From positions 124,001 to 188,000 of the forward strand of contig NZ_JAOTIF010000008.1 of assembly GCF_025628885.1 (NCBI RefSeq): a stretch of 64,000 bases of DNA. The letters run 5' to 3'. Made by a program: the position numbers and the translations under genes. Source of the DNA: Paraflavisolibacter caeni (GTDB taxonomy: Bacteria > Bacteroidota > Bacteroidia > Chitinophagales > Chitinophagaceae). The notes beneath the pieces are model-generated. The model did not search any database, was not told the origin of the DNA, and was given only the letters and a program-made list of their open reading frames with translations. Below, piece after piece: positions 36,047 through 45,976 of this stretch. Within the stretch, counting starts at the first letter, position 1; each line of letters begins with the position of its first letter.

Positions 36047-37408
36047 TCATTCCTTCCTCCCCACCAAACTTTCCCAAATCACATCATACACATCCACCGC
36101 CTGCAACATCCCTTCACCAAACCCTCCATCCGTAATCAACACCGGCTTATAACCAGCCTCCTTCACAATCCTCCCATGCGATCCTTTCACCAACGTAGCA
36201 TCCAGCGGAATCACATCCATCACATACCGGAAACCCAGTTTCTTACGTAGCAGTTTATAAGCAGCCCTTCCCTTAGAGGTCATAAACAACTCCACAGGAT
36301 CATACCCCGGCTTTTTGTGAATATCCACCACCCTTGCATAATCCGGAGCCTTGGCATCATCCATCCAGAAGTAATACGTAAACCAGCTCTGCTCATCAGC
36401 CATCAACACAAAATCACCACTCCTTTCATGATCAATATGATACGCCTTCTGCGCCTCCTTATCCAACACCAGTTCAACACCTGGAATATCTTCCAGTATC
36501 TTTCGCACCTTACTCATAACAGAAACATCATTCACATAAACATGCGCCACTTGGTGATCCGCCACGCAAAAGGCCTTCGAGGCACCGGCATCCAGCAATT
36601 CTAATCCCCGTTCTACCCTGATCCCCAACAATCCATGTTCACGCAACACCCTGTTCACATGTACAGGCCGGCTCACATTGGTAATCCCGTATTCAGACAA
36701 CAGGATGATCTTCGCACCCACACCCGAATAATAGTTCACCAATTGCTCTACAATCTTATCGATCTCGTTGAGGTCCTTGCTGATCCTGGAAAGATCCTGC
36801 CCATACTTCTGCAGACAATAATCCAAATGAGGCAAGTAAATGAGGGTCAGCGTAGGATCGTACTTCCGGTCTGTAAATACAGATGCATCAGCGATCCATT
36901 GCGTGGAAGTGACATCAGCCCCCGGCCCCCAGAACTTAAATAGAGGAAACTGCCCCAGCTCTTTTTGCAATTCATCCCTTAAACTTGCCGGATGTGAATA
37001 GCAATCAGGCATCTTACGGCCATCGGCTAAATAATTAGGTCGCGGTGTTACAGAAAACTCCGCACTGGAATACATATTGTACCACCAGAACATCTTCGAT
37101 GTGGTAAACTGGGGATCGAGCTTCTTCGCCCGCTCCCATATTTTCTCTCCCTGCACTAATTTGTTAGACTGCTTCCAGAACTTAACCTCGCAATCCTCAT
37201 GATCATACCAGCCATTGCCTACAATACCATGTTGCGATGGCCATTGGCCAGTAAGATAGGTGGACTGCACCGAGGTGGTCACCGCCGGCAACATGGGTTC
37301 AATGGTTTGCAGCACCCTTTTACTAATATAGCTTTTCAGAAATGGAGTGTGTTCACCAATCAAAGTAGAAGATAATCCTACAATGTCTATAACAACAGTC
37401 TTATGCAT
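36047..37408 (-). CDS. eboF: EboF: alkaline phosphatase-superfamily / nucleotide pyrophosphatase-like protein
   Basis: 453 residues and no signal peptide, so probably cytoplasmic. It belongs to the type I phosphodiesterase/nucleotide pyrophosphatase family. The catalytic-Thr region is AVTTSVQSTYLTGQWPSQHG. Metal-binding pieces are IDIVGLSS near the N-terminus, LIYLPHLDYCLQKYG, LLSEYGIT and LVKGSHGR. It is the last gene of the ebo cluster in transcription order and overlaps eboE by 8 bp. In cyanobacteria the ebo genes are tied to export of the scytonemin monomer to the periplasm; the reaction of EboF is not known. A composite repeat follows the stop. Confidence 0.88.
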   Translation of the reverse strand: MHKTVVIDIVGLSSTLIGEHTPFLKSYISKRVLQTIEPMLPAVTTSVQSTYLTGQWPSQHGIVGNGWYDHEDCEVKFWKQSNKLVQGEKIWERAKKLDPQFTTSKMFWWYNMYSSAEFSVTPRPNYLADGRKMPDCYSHPASLRDELQKELGQFPLFKFWGPGADVTSTQWIADASVFTDRKYDPTLTLIYLPHLDYCLQKYGQDLSRISKDLNEIDKIVEQLVNYYSGVGAKIILLSEYGITNVSRPVHVNRVLREHGLLGIRVERGLELLDAGASKAFCVADHQVAHVYVNDVSVMSKVRKILEDIPGVELVLDKEAQKAYHIDHERSGDFVLMADEQSWFTYYFWMDDAKAPDYARVVDIHKKPGYDPVELFMTSKGRAAYKLLRKKLGFRYVMDVIPLDATLVKGSHGRIVKEAGYKPVLITDGGFGEGMLQAVDVYDVIWESLVGRKE

Positions 37409-38663
37409 GGTACGTCTGGTTGCTGGCAGCCTGGTTAGTAGCAGCGCTGGTTGATTTTCGTTTCAATAATCCTTGTACCCATTCCAGCTCTCTTACAATA
37501 GAATCTTCTATAGGTAAGCGCATATCACCTGGCAATACTTCCCAGGTATAGGTTTCAATTTCTAAATGTGTGGTAAACGGTTGCTGCTGGTGTAGCTGTA
37601 ATACTTGCTCAATATCCTTTTGCGTAGAACCAAGCACACCATAATGATCTACAAACAGGGGAACGTGAAAATGCGCCCGCCACTCCGTAGTAAATTCATT
37701 AGCAGCATCCTTCAAGGCAATTGGGATATCAGGATACCTGATCAGGCTGCCATCTTTTTGCATGGCAACTACCTGGTGCAGGTAAGTCGATTCATTAATG
37801 TCTTCAAAGGCGTCAACAACGGCCCCTCTCATTTGAAGATCCTGGCAAAATGCCCCTTTCAGTGCAGCACTGATCTGGATCTTACCGGTCTTGATCCCAA
37901 GCTTTCGGAGTTTTTCCAGTACGGCCGCATGGTCTTCATAGCAAACCGCAAAATGGCAAATGTCATAGCACAATTGCACATGTTCTTTAATGGCTGCAAC
38001 GGCCTGTGTTTCACCGTAACCAAACTGGTCATGCAAATAATCGATACCCATAGGCAGCAGGTACTGCGTATACCATTCAAAGAAGGCCTCGCTTTCTCCC
38101 AATAGTCCATCGGGCTCCGGCTCTATATCCAGGTGGATCATTTTACCGGTCACATCTTTGATCTGGATCAGCTCTTCTACCACTCCTAAAATATGCTTCG
38201 TAGCCTTTACAAACACTTCATCCATTTGTTCTGGTTCATGCCAGAACTGGTACGACAATGGCGAGGTGGAGATACCGCCATCCATGCCTTCAGGTAATAA
38301 TTCAGCTAAGAGCCATGCCATCCGTAAGGTATACTGAAAGCGGTCATAATTGGTCCAGTCCGGTGCATGCACCTGGTCTTTGACCCTCGTATGATGGAAG
38401 CTGCCATATGGAAAGCCATTCATCGTAAACACATAGCAATCCTCCTGCTGTAGCCATTGTTTGAAAGCTTCCATGTTTTCCTCCCATTCCAGTTCCAGGC
38501 TGGCAATATTCGACAGGCGCAGCCCTATACCAAAGGGTTGGTGTGGCGAAGCTTCTTGTTTGATGTGCGGAATGTATTTCTTCAGTTGTGCAAAATGATC
38601 CTTCCAGCTTTCCCCAGCATGAATGTTGCTGCAATAAGTTAGGTGTCCGTATGGCGTCTTCAT
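37401..38663 (-). CDS. eboE: EboE: metabolite traffic protein, xylose isomerase-like TIM barrel
   Basis: 420 residues from the ATG at 38663, which overlaps the eboD stop as ATGA; an upstream ATG at 38699 lies inside eboD and is rejected. The sequence begins MKTPYGHLTYCSNIHAGESW, typical of EboE. Later the sugar-isomerase barrel shows LDIEPEPDGLLGESEAFFEW and the metal-site region LCYDICHFAVCYEDH. The family is named for its link to metabolite traffic, but no reaction has been shown. Translation is probably coupled to eboD and eboF. Confidence 0.92.
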   Translation of the reverse strand: MKTPYGHLTYCSNIHAGESWKDHFAQLKKYIPHIKQEASPHQPFGIGLRLSNIASLELEWEENMEAFKQWLQQEDCYVFTMNGFPYGSFHHTRVKDQVHAPDWTNYDRFQYTLRMAWLLAELLPEGMDGGISTSPLSYQFWHEPEQMDEVFVKATKHILGVVEELIQIKDVTGKMIHLDIEPEPDGLLGESEAFFEWYTQYLLPMGIDYLHDQFGYGETQAVAAIKEHVQLCYDICHFAVCYEDHAAVLEKLRKLGIKTGKIQISAALKGAFCQDLQMRGAVVDAFEDINESTYLHQVVAMQKDGSLIRYPDIPIALKDAANEFTTEWRAHFHVPLFVDHYGVLGSTQKDIEQVLQLHQQQPFTTHLEIETYTWEVLPGDMRLPIEDSIVRELEWVQGLLKRKSTSAATNQAASNQTYHA

Positions 38664-39823
38664 GTTCTTAGTTTTATATTGGTGTAATCTTTTAGCCAAT
38701 CACTAGCCTGGCGTAGAATAGGTACGTCCAGTTCATGTACTTCCACTCCTCTTCCGATCTCCTCCAGCAACATGATCGTTAATCTTCCACCCAGGTGTTC
38801 CCTGAATTCATTCAATCCTTGCAGCACGGGGCTTTCATCATCCCTGACCTCCATCAGCGGGTGGGTGACTTCAAACCCGAGGTTCAATAATACATCGATA
38901 ATCCTGCGGAACGCTTCTTCTTCCAAACGTCCGAACAGGTATGAATAAGCACTATCCAGTGCAATGCCCATGGCCACGGCTTCACCATGCCTGATGGTGA
39001 AATTGGATAGCTGCTCTGTTTTGTGTGCACTCCAGTGACCAAAATCCAGTGGCCGCGAAGAACCCATTTCAAACGGATCACCACCACCAATATGCTCCAT
39101 ATGCAATTGCGCACACCGCTTGATCAGGTATTGCATCGCCTCCATATTCCTGATGGCCAAAGCAAGAGCATTTTCTTCCAGCCAGTGAAAGAATGCCTTG
39201 TCTTTGATCAGCGCCACTTTAACGGCTTCAGACGTACCCGAACGCCAGTCTTCATCGGTAAGTGTCGTTAAAAAATCAAAGTCGTTGAACACGGCTACAG
39301 GTGGCGCAAAGGTGCCCAGGAAATTCTTCTTACCGGAATAATTCACACCATTCTTCACACCGACTCCTGAATCATTTTGCGAGAGTACCGTGGTCGGGAT
39401 CCTGATATGACGGATACCGCGGTGACTGACAGCTGCCGCATAGCCTACCATATCCAATACAGAACCTCCTCCTATCGCCGCTATATACGAATGCCTGTCA
39501 ATGCCATATTCATCTACCGCCTTCACGATCTGATAAAACAGGTCCTCTTCATTCTTAGCCTTTTCACCTCCTGGTACCACTAGGATGTTCTCGACCAAAC
39601 TAAAAGCGGTTTCATCCCTGAAATAATCCCTGATCTGCTCCTGCAGCTGTGGATGACAATCCGCCACACCTTCGTCAATAACAAAAAAGATCTTCTTCTT
39701 GAAATCAGTCTTCTGGCTGTATAAAAAATCCCTGAAAAGGGAATTGCCTGGAGCAAACAAATGCTCTGTGAAATAAACCTTGTACGTAAACTGTACGCGA
39801 AATGATTGTTCTATAAAATCCAT
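38660..39823 (-). CDS. eboD: EboD: 3-dehydroquinate synthase-like enzyme
   Basis: 387 residues. Homologue of the 3-dehydroquinate / sugar-phosphate cyclase family. The NAD-binding loop is AAIGGGSVLDMVGYAA, followed by RIPTTVLSQNDSGVGVKNGV. Zinc-site regions are SEAVKVALIKD, FGHWSAHKTE and RHGEAVAMG with the usual Glu and two His. It could cyclise a sugar phosphate for a metabolite made or moved by the ebo system rather than serve the shikimate pathway. It lies 42 bp after eboC. Confidence 0.9.
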   Translation of the reverse strand: MDFIEQSFRVQFTYKVYFTEHLFAPGNSLFRDFLYSQKTDFKKKIFFVIDEGVADCHPQLQEQIRDYFRDETAFSLVENILVVPGGEKAKNEEDLFYQIVKAVDEYGIDRHSYIAAIGGGSVLDMVGYAAAVSHRGIRHIRIPTTVLSQNDSGVGVKNGVNYSGKKNFLGTFAPPVAVFNDFDFLTTLTDEDWRSGTSEAVKVALIKDKAFFHWLEENALALAIRNMEAMQYLIKRCAQLHMEHIGGGDPFEMGSSRPLDFGHWSAHKTEQLSNFTIRHGEAVAMGIALDSAYSYLFGRLEEEAFRRIIDVLLNLGFEVTHPLMEVRDDESPVLQGLNEFREHLGGRLTIMLLEEIGRGVEVHELDVPILRQASDWLKDYTNIKLRT

Positions 39824-39865
39824 GTCCTCGTTAACAATATAGTATCAGAATGAGAAAAAATATCT

Positions 39866-40771
39866 TCAGGTTACTGCAAACAACTTTGCCAGCCATATCG
39901 AAACCGGCAAAAGCAATAAGATCAGCAACGCATAATAAATGGTTCCAAAAGCTGCAGCCCATGCTGCATTCATCACAATTAGTGCAATCACACCCGCTTT
40001 TACCGCTTTACCGATCAGGGGTCCTTTAGGTTCACGAATAGCTTTCTGCAACGGCGGAAAGATCATGAGTGCTAACAATAGCAGGAAGCAAACCACATAC
40101 CAGAGGTTGTTGTTGGTAAAAGCTACTGCCAGGATGCTGGCAATCACAATGCCGTATAAGGCTACGGCTCCATACAACGTACTCCTGCTGCTTCCATGCA
40201 CCTCCCCCCTGCTGATCATCGTAATGGCCGCAATATACACGATAGGAACCAGGCTGATATACCAGTATTGGGATAATACCTCCGGCAAAATGCTCATGCC
40301 CAACAACAGATTCAACCCTCTGCACAATCCCATATTCAAAGGACCCAACACCGCATAATGTTTGCCCCACTTGTCGTACACAATCGCTGCAACTGCAATC
40401 GCCACAGCGATCAAACCTGATACGGAAAATAAACCTTCCGGATGGATCATGGCCGCAGCAGCAATGCCCATAATGATCAATAAAGAGGCAAAGAAAGCCG
40501 CCGCGCCTTTAGAGATCAACCCGCTGGGTATGGGTCGCTCAGGCCGCTCCACCTTGTCCAGCTCCGCATCGAATACATCATTGAAAACCACACCGCCTCC
40601 ATACAGACCAACGGTGGCAATGATCAACAATGCCGCCGGTTGGAATGAATTGATATGTCCGTCCATGGTATTGAAATACCCGGCAATGGCAATTCCGGCC
40701 ATAATATCAGAAACAGCCGTAATCACGTTTGCCAACCGCATCAAGCGGAGAAATCCTACTAATTTTTGCAT
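39866..40771 (-). CDS. eboC: EboC: UbiA-like membrane protein
   Basis: 301 residues with about eight or nine membrane helices. The first Asp-rich prenyltransferase motif is present as VFNDVFDAELDKVERPERPI (NDxxDxxxD). At the place of the second Asp motif the sequence reads ISRGEVHGSS with no Asp, so normal prenyl-diphosphate binding is doubtful. The protein may use another substrate or act in transport. It lies 8 bp after eboB. The UbiA fold fits a role at the inner membrane, in line with the periplasmic export role proposed for ebo genes in cyanobacteria. Confidence 0.92.
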   Translation of the reverse strand: MQKLVGFLRLMRLANVITAVSDIMAGIAIAGYFNTMDGHINSFQPAALLIIATVGLYGGGVVFNDVFDAELDKVERPERPIPSGLISKGAAAFFASLLIIMGIAAAAMIHPEGLFSVSGLIAVAIAVAAIVYDKWGKHYAVLGPLNMGLCRGLNLLLGMSILPEVLSQYWYISLVPIVYIAAITMISRGEVHGSSRSTLYGAVALYGIVIASILAVAFTNNNLWYVVCFLLLLALMIFPPLQKAIREPKGPLIGKAVKAGVIALIVMNAAWAAAFGTIYYALLILLLLPVSIWLAKLFAVT

Positions 40772-40779
40772 CCTCGATC

Positions 40780-41766
40780 TTATCGGATAATCATTGAACT
40801 TTTATCTACTCTTGGTTGCTGGCCGCCCCTCAGCACCGTATTGCCTGCAAACTTCTGCGTCTGGTCTATCTCTTTCACGGCGGCAAAATCAGCCTCATTG
40901 ATCTGCCCGCTCTGCCCGAATGCGGTGATGGCATTCTGATAGGTAACCAGGCGGATGTCTCCATAGTTGATGCCTTTCTCTATCATGAGCGCTGCGGTCT
41001 TGGGTACAGCCAAAGGATCTGAAATGCCCCAGTCAGCGGCAGAATTGATCATGATGCGTTCCGAACCGTATTGCTTCACAATCTCCACCATACGCTCATT
41101 CCCCATCTTGGTAAATGGATAGATGGTAAAGGCAGCCCAGAATCCACGGTCCAATACTTCCTTTACGGTTTCTTCATTGTTATGATCCACGATCACCATG
41201 TGAGGATCGAGACCGTGTTCCAAAGCAATGTCCATACTGCGGGTAGTACCCCTTTTCTTATCCCGGTGCGGTGTATGGATCTGCACTGGCAGACCAGCTT
41301 CTTTGGCCAGCTCCAACTGCAAACGGTAATATTTTTCTTCGGCCGCGGTCTGGTCATCAAAACCAATTTCGCCAATCCCTACTACGCCTTCCTTGTAAAT
41401 AAAAAGTGGCAGGATCTCCATCACCTGCTCGGCCAAAGGCTCGTTATTGGCTTCGCGGGAGTTCAGGCCAATGGTGCAATAGTGTTTGATTCCAAACTGC
41501 GAAGAACGGAAACGCTCCCAGCCCACCAGGCTGCTATAATAATCGCGGAAAGTATCGATACCGGTACGGGGCTGCCCCAACCAGAAGGCGGGTTCAATAA
41601 TGGCTACCACACCGGCATCCGCCATAGCCTGGTAATCATCCGTGGTACGGGAAGTCATATGCACATGCGGATCAAAGAACTGCATGCCTTTAACACTCTC
41701 AATGGAAAAAGTTTCACGTTTTCCAGCTGCCAATCCCTCTTCATTGAAATTATGGCTACAACACAT
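40780..41766 (-). CDS. eboB: EboB: TatD-like metal-dependent hydrolase
   Basis: 328 residues. Amidohydrolase/TatD barrel with the N-terminal HxH in MQFFDPHVHMTSRTTDDYQA, then GIGEIGFDD, VQIHTPH, IVDHNN and a late Asp in NSAADWGISD, giving the expected metal ligands. Homologous EboB proteins usually start near the HxH motif, so the ATG at 41685 could be the true start and the first 27 residues an extension. The natural substrate is unknown. The gene is 137 bp after eboA, the largest gap in the cluster. Confidence 0.9.
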   Translation of the reverse strand: MCCSHNFNEEGLAAGKRETFSIESVKGMQFFDPHVHMTSRTTDDYQAMADAGVVAIIEPAFWLGQPRTGIDTFRDYYSSLVGWERFRSSQFGIKHYCTIGLNSREANNEPLAEQVMEILPLFIYKEGVVGIGEIGFDDQTAAEEKYYRLQLELAKEAGLPVQIHTPHRDKKRGTTRSMDIALEHGLDPHMVIVDHNNEETVKEVLDRGFWAAFTIYPFTKMGNERMVEIVKQYGSERIMINSAADWGISDPLAVPKTAALMIEKGINYGDIRLVTYQNAITAFGQSGQINEADFAAVKEIDQTQKFAGNTVLRGGQQPRVDKSSMIIR

Positions 41767-41903
41767 CGTTTATTTATAATTTAAGGTGACTAAATTAATG
41801 ATTACTGGCTCATTACAGCTTACTGCTTATTCATCCATCATTTCTCCTCCATCATCCCCCACCACTCCTCTTTTATCCTTCTTACGCCCCATCCATTTCT
41901 CAT
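41767..41903 (-). repeat. Purine-rich tract after the eboA stop
   Basis: On the minus strand the TGA of eboA is followed by AATGAGAAATGGATGGGG and then GATGATGGAGGAG-type words. It belongs with the other post-stop tracts. As an intra-operon spacer it might tune eboB expression, but that is inference. Confidence 0.4.
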
Positions 41904-42803
41904 TCACTCGATTCCCTCCCACGTCAACACTCCTCCCTCAATCGCCGCTTTCTCCTCCGGGTGCTGCTCCAGCAACTCTTTGGCAAGCAAAAAGTCGCTG
42001 TCATGGCATGCCAGCAACGCCGCCTTCTGCTCTGTTTCATCTGCAGAACCTGCCACACGTTTGATATCATTGAAATTATCTTCATTGATGAACTTTCCCA
42101 CGCAACGCCACAACTGGGGGTGTATTGGCCTGTGAGCGGCCCACCGCTCGTGCGCATAATCCGTTAAGATCTTGGCCAGCTCCTGATTCGCCCTTTGATC
42201 CAACCCATAGATCTGGCGAATAGGCTTCTCTGTAAAAAAAGCCTTCATCACCAGCTGGTTCCAGGCTGCATCACTCAAATATTCGGATGGATATGGATTA
42301 TTGCAGATAATGGCCAACAGAACATCCCCGATATTACTCCTGATCCCTTCAGAACAGCGTGCTTTCCATAATTCAGGGTACGCCAAAACAGGCAATGCAG
42401 AATACAGGGCCACCAGCTCATTCATTTCCGCAGCCAGGAACAGGTTCTCAATCATACGGAAATAACGGTCCTGGTCAGAGGTATCCAGCTGGAGGACCAG
42501 CCAAACCCTGGCCAGCCGGTCAATCGTCCACCCTTTGATAGAAAAACCTTTCCTGGTGGACTGTATATTTTGATTTTGTTCTTCTGTAAGTTGAATCACC
42601 GCCTTACCGGTTTTCCTTGGTATAAGCACAAAAGCAGTATTGAACTGGCCAACACTTGCAGTAGTACCGGCTTTCTCCTGCAACCAATCCCATACACCAG
42701 GTTGTACGTTTTGCACAATCACTGCTGATAGAAGCCCTTTCAATCTTTCTGCATCATAGCCATATGCTGTAGGTACTTGATTTTCAAGAAACGCACTATA
42801 CAT
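41904..42803 (-). CDS. eboA: EboA domain protein
   Basis: 299 residues, mostly alpha-helical. The family has no assigned activity. Recognisable EboA features are the central helical segment RLARVWLVLQLDTSDQDRYF with ELVALYSALPVLAYPELW, and the motif AIICNNPYPSEYLSDAAWNQ with FTEKPIRQIYGLDQRAN. It is the first gene of the six-gene cluster, so the promoter should lie in 42804-43232. A purine-rich tract on the minus strand (ATGGATGGGG and similar words) separates it from eboB. Confidence 0.9.
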   Translation of the reverse strand: MYSAFLENQVPTAYGYDAERLKGLLSAVIVQNVQPGVWDWLQEKAGTTASVGQFNTAFVLIPRKTGKAVIQLTEEQNQNIQSTRKGFSIKGWTIDRLARVWLVLQLDTSDQDRYFRMIENLFLAAEMNELVALYSALPVLAYPELWKARCSEGIRSNIGDVLLAIICNNPYPSEYLSDAAWNQLVMKAFFTEKPIRQIYGLDQRANQELAKILTDYAHERWAAHRPIHPQLWRCVGKFINEDNFNDIKRVAGSADETEQKAALLACHDSDFLLAKELLEQHPEEKAAIEGGVLTWEGIE

Positions 42804-43232
42804 AGCGAATATTTATACGGTTTAAAAAAGTGGAAGCTAAAACTTTAGCCTGCTCTCCAGGCTATCATAGGATTTCGATCAATTTCAGGGAAATTGGAAA
42901 TTAAGGACGTGTTTGTTAAAGTTAGATATTTATAATCAATGATCAAACAAAACAAACTTTTTTATAATAAGTATAAATATTCATATATCACATGGCAACA
43001 CATTACTTCTTTCTATAATAATATTTAACGGGAAAGAACGACCGATAAAATAAAATACACCCATCACATTTTCAGGTCAACTGCGCCTAAGCGTTAATAT
43101 TGAGAATTCTACCCATTGATTTATCTATATATTTGCACCTGCTTCACTCCATTCGGACCCTCTGCTAACATCATCCTTGCTCTTTACAATTGTTGGATAA
43201 AACGGTAGTCATAACCCTGAAAATAACACCAG
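42804..43232. other. Divergent promoter region of the ebo cluster and the lyase-like gene
   Basis: 429 bp, AT-rich in the middle (42935-43060). TATATTTG near 43128-43135 fits a plus-strand -7 element about 100 bp before the ATG at 43233. No convincing -33 at the right distance, no repeat and no RNA gene. Confidence 0.45.
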
Positions 43233-45893
43233 ATGAAGTCACATTTTTCAACTCTTGTAGTATCGTTTTGTTATTTACAAATCGGCTATTCCCAATCGTC
43301 TGAAGCCGACTCCACATTAATTGTTAATTATAATAATAACTTACCTACCATTAATTATCATCTGACAGCAAGGCCATGGAAACCATTAAACATTTCAAGA
43401 ACTGCTTACTTAGACAGGGTGGAGGGTATTGTCCGTAAGTGTGTTACTTTTCAAAATTCCAGTGGCGCCATTATTGACCCTTATGCTAATCGTGAAGTCC
43501 AATATGCTACTCCTTACTTTGCCAATGCTGTAGCCACTTTGCTGTCCGCAGGCAGAGCTAAAGACTTACTGAATGCAGGAGTAGCTGCTATGAATAAAGC
43601 AACCATCGACGTTGCAGAAGGAGCCTCATCAATCCCGGACAATCATGGAGAATTCTTCCTGGCACCGCTGGCGAGTGCCATCCCGCTCTATACACCTTTT
43701 GTCTCCGCCACACAAGTACAAACCTGGAAAAGTCGTATGGCGAAACCGATACAGGATATACTACGCGGAAGCACCAACAACTGGAGAACCTATGCCATGA
43801 AAGGTGAATGGTACCGCGCGCAGAATGGATATGTCAATAAAACCAATGCCATCTCCTGGCTTGAAAGTAGCTGGATCAATACACAAAAAAGCAGGTTCAC
43901 AAATAATACCTGGAATTTTTATCATGATAAAACCAGTGACCCGGATACATGGCCTTATGAATCGGTTGCCAGGAGTAATTTATTGGACATGATTGCGGAT
44001 GGTTATTATGGCGCATCCAAAAATGAAATGCTGACGCTGCTAAAAAGGGGCACTCAATCCAGTTTGCTGCTGCAAGACCCTTCAGGGCAAGGGGTGGCAG
44101 GAGGCCGTAGTGGCAATCACACGTGGAATGATATATTATTGGCCAACGGTTATGAGATCATGGCGGAATTAGCCAACCTGGAAGGCAACACCAGGCTGGC
44201 AGGCCAGTATCGCCATGCTGCTGCTCTTGCATTTAATAGTGTACAAAGATGGAGAAGATCTGATGGAACTTACTATGTAACCAAAAACCATTTTTCTCCT
44301 GCAAGCAGAATAGGATATGCCAGCTATAGTTATTTCACTAACTATAATGGCAATATGATGTACCATATGGCTGAAAATTACTTAAGGCATAAGACCAACA
44401 TTTCAGAACAACCTACCCCAAATGAAATAGGAGGATACACGATTGCAAGTGATAACTCATTTGCAACGGCCGTAGCTAATGCAGGTGGCATGCACATGGA
44501 AGTTTGTTTAAGAGGTTCAACTGCCATTACAAATGACCGTTATTGGACTACATTAGGCGTAGTCCGTTTTGCCAGGCCCGGCTGGGATTCACGTTTGGGC
44601 CCTTCCGATGGTATAAGAGAAACATCCAGTAATCAGGGAGTATCCTTTGCGCCTACTTTCCTGGAAAACGGAACATGGATCCGGCTAGCCAGTGTGCCGG
44701 ATCGCTACGAAGCTTTTTTCTCCACCCAATTCGTGCATCCATTACTGGTCCGCTGTCGCGTGGAGTATAAACCAAAAGCTGGCAAAACAGGCCCAACCTT
44801 TAACAATGACTTTACCATTACACCGGATGGCATTCTCTCTATTCTTACTTCCTCCACTACCAGCTTTGGTAATACATGGCCCTTGTTGACATATGATGGT
44901 GCCACTACACTGATTACTAGCATCACATCTTTTGTAGCAAGTACATCTTTCAGCAGCACCTCAGATCAACAGAATTTTATTGCCCTGCATTCATCACCTA
45001 CCATTTCAACTACAGATCAAACCAGAAGGAGCTCTTATGGAGACCTGCGCCCTGTAAGAATGGTCTCTGGCACTACCAGCAATGTAACTTTTATTTATCC
45101 CCGTAATGCCTCAGATCCGACTGCAGAAACTGTACGGAAAAGCTTTGTCAGGTCAGGCAATGATTTCACTTCTGTATTAGGCAAAGTAATAGGAAATATG
45201 TATATAGGAAGAACCTCTGCAGGAGGGGAGGGAACGAGTATTGACATTAATAATGACGCAATACCGGAAGCTACTTTTAGCACCAATACGGGATTTATAA
45301 TTCAGTTGAATATGGGAGAAATTACCAACGTGGAAACAGACACAGATGTAACCGCAGTGATTTATGGACGCACCATATCCCTTCAACCCTATACACCGGT
45401 AAGTATTACCAGTCCGCAAAGAGTGACGATTACCGCTGTATTGGCAAGCAGTGCCCAGGATAGCAATGTTGCTGCAAATACTTTGGATAGTAACTATCTC
45501 ACACGCTGGTCAGCTTATGGAAACAATCAGTGGATCAGGTATTATTTTACAGATTTAGTCACCCTTAATAATGTGAAAATAGCATGGTACAGGGGTGATG
45601 AGCGAAGTCACTCTTTTAATCTGCAAGTGTCTCAGGACAGTATCCATTGGACAACAGTTTACAGTGGACAAAGTAGCGGCAAAACCACAACATTTGAAAG
45701 CTATACCATTGCACCAGTCAGCACCCGGTATATACGCATTGTATGTCATGGCAATAGTTCAAATCTTTGGAATGCCATTACGGAAGTTGAATTCATAAAA
45801 GTAACAGACCCGGCCTCCCAACAATTACCAGTTGAGGCAATAACGGTCACAAACGAACCCATCATCTTCTCCCCCTTCCTGCCTGCCCGATAG
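43233..45893 (+). CDS. Secreted alpha/alpha-toroid polysaccharide lyase-like protein with discoidin (F5/8 type C) domain
   Basis: 886 residues. A signal peptide ends at about residue 20 (IGYSQ). Residues about 45-390 are helical with conserved aromatic pairs (NNWRTYAMKGEWYRAQNGYV; GNHTWNDILLANGYEIMAEL; HMAENYLRHK), as in toroid lyases that cut uronic-acid polysaccharides. A large beta-sandwich region (about 395-720) follows, as in multi-domain lyases. Residues about 735-865 are a discoidin/F5-8 type C carbohydrate-binding domain (NVAANTLDSNYLTRWSAYGN, then TRYIRIVCHG). No T9SS sorting domain is evident at the C-terminus. The substrate and PL family cannot be fixed by eye. Confidence 0.6.
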   Translation: MKSHFSTLVVSFCYLQIGYSQSSEADSTLIVNYNNNLPTINYHLTARPWKPLNISRTAYLDRVEGIVRKCVTFQNSSGAIIDPYANREVQYATPYFANAVATLLSAGRAKDLLNAGVAAMNKATIDVAEGASSIPDNHGEFFLAPLASAIPLYTPFVSATQVQTWKSRMAKPIQDILRGSTNNWRTYAMKGEWYRAQNGYVNKTNAISWLESSWINTQKSRFTNNTWNFYHDKTSDPDTWPYESVARSNLLDMIADGYYGASKNEMLTLLKRGTQSSLLLQDPSGQGVAGGRSGNHTWNDILLANGYEIMAELANLEGNTRLAGQYRHAAALAFNSVQRWRRSDGTYYVTKNHFSPASRIGYASYSYFTNYNGNMMYHMAENYLRHKTNISEQPTPNEIGGYTIASDNSFATAVANAGGMHMEVCLRGSTAITNDRYWTTLGVVRFARPGWDSRLGPSDGIRETSSNQGVSFAPTFLENGTWIRLASVPDRYEAFFSTQFVHPLLVRCRVEYKPKAGKTGPTFNNDFTITPDGILSILTSSTTSFGNTWPLLTYDGATTLITSITSFVASTSFSSTSDQQNFIALHSSPTISTTDQTRRSSYGDLRPVRMVSGTTSNVTFIYPRNASDPTAETVRKSFVRSGNDFTSVLGKVIGNMYIGRTSAGGEGTSIDINNDAIPEATFSTNTGFIIQLNMGEITNVETDTDVTAVIYGRTISLQPYTPVSITSPQRVTITAVLASSAQDSNVAANTLDSNYLTRWSAYGNNQWIRYYFTDLVTLNNVKIAWYRGDERSHSFNLQVSQDSIHWTTVYSGQSSGKTTTFESYTIAPVSTRYIRIVCHGNSSNLWNAITEVEFIKVTDPASQQLPVEAITVTNEPIIFSPFLPAR

Positions 45894-45976
45894 CAATCTC
45901 AACAGCACCAGCTTGTAAGCGCATCAGCACCAGTTGATAAGATGCTATAGAGCATGGATTGTCTTCTAAATGTATC

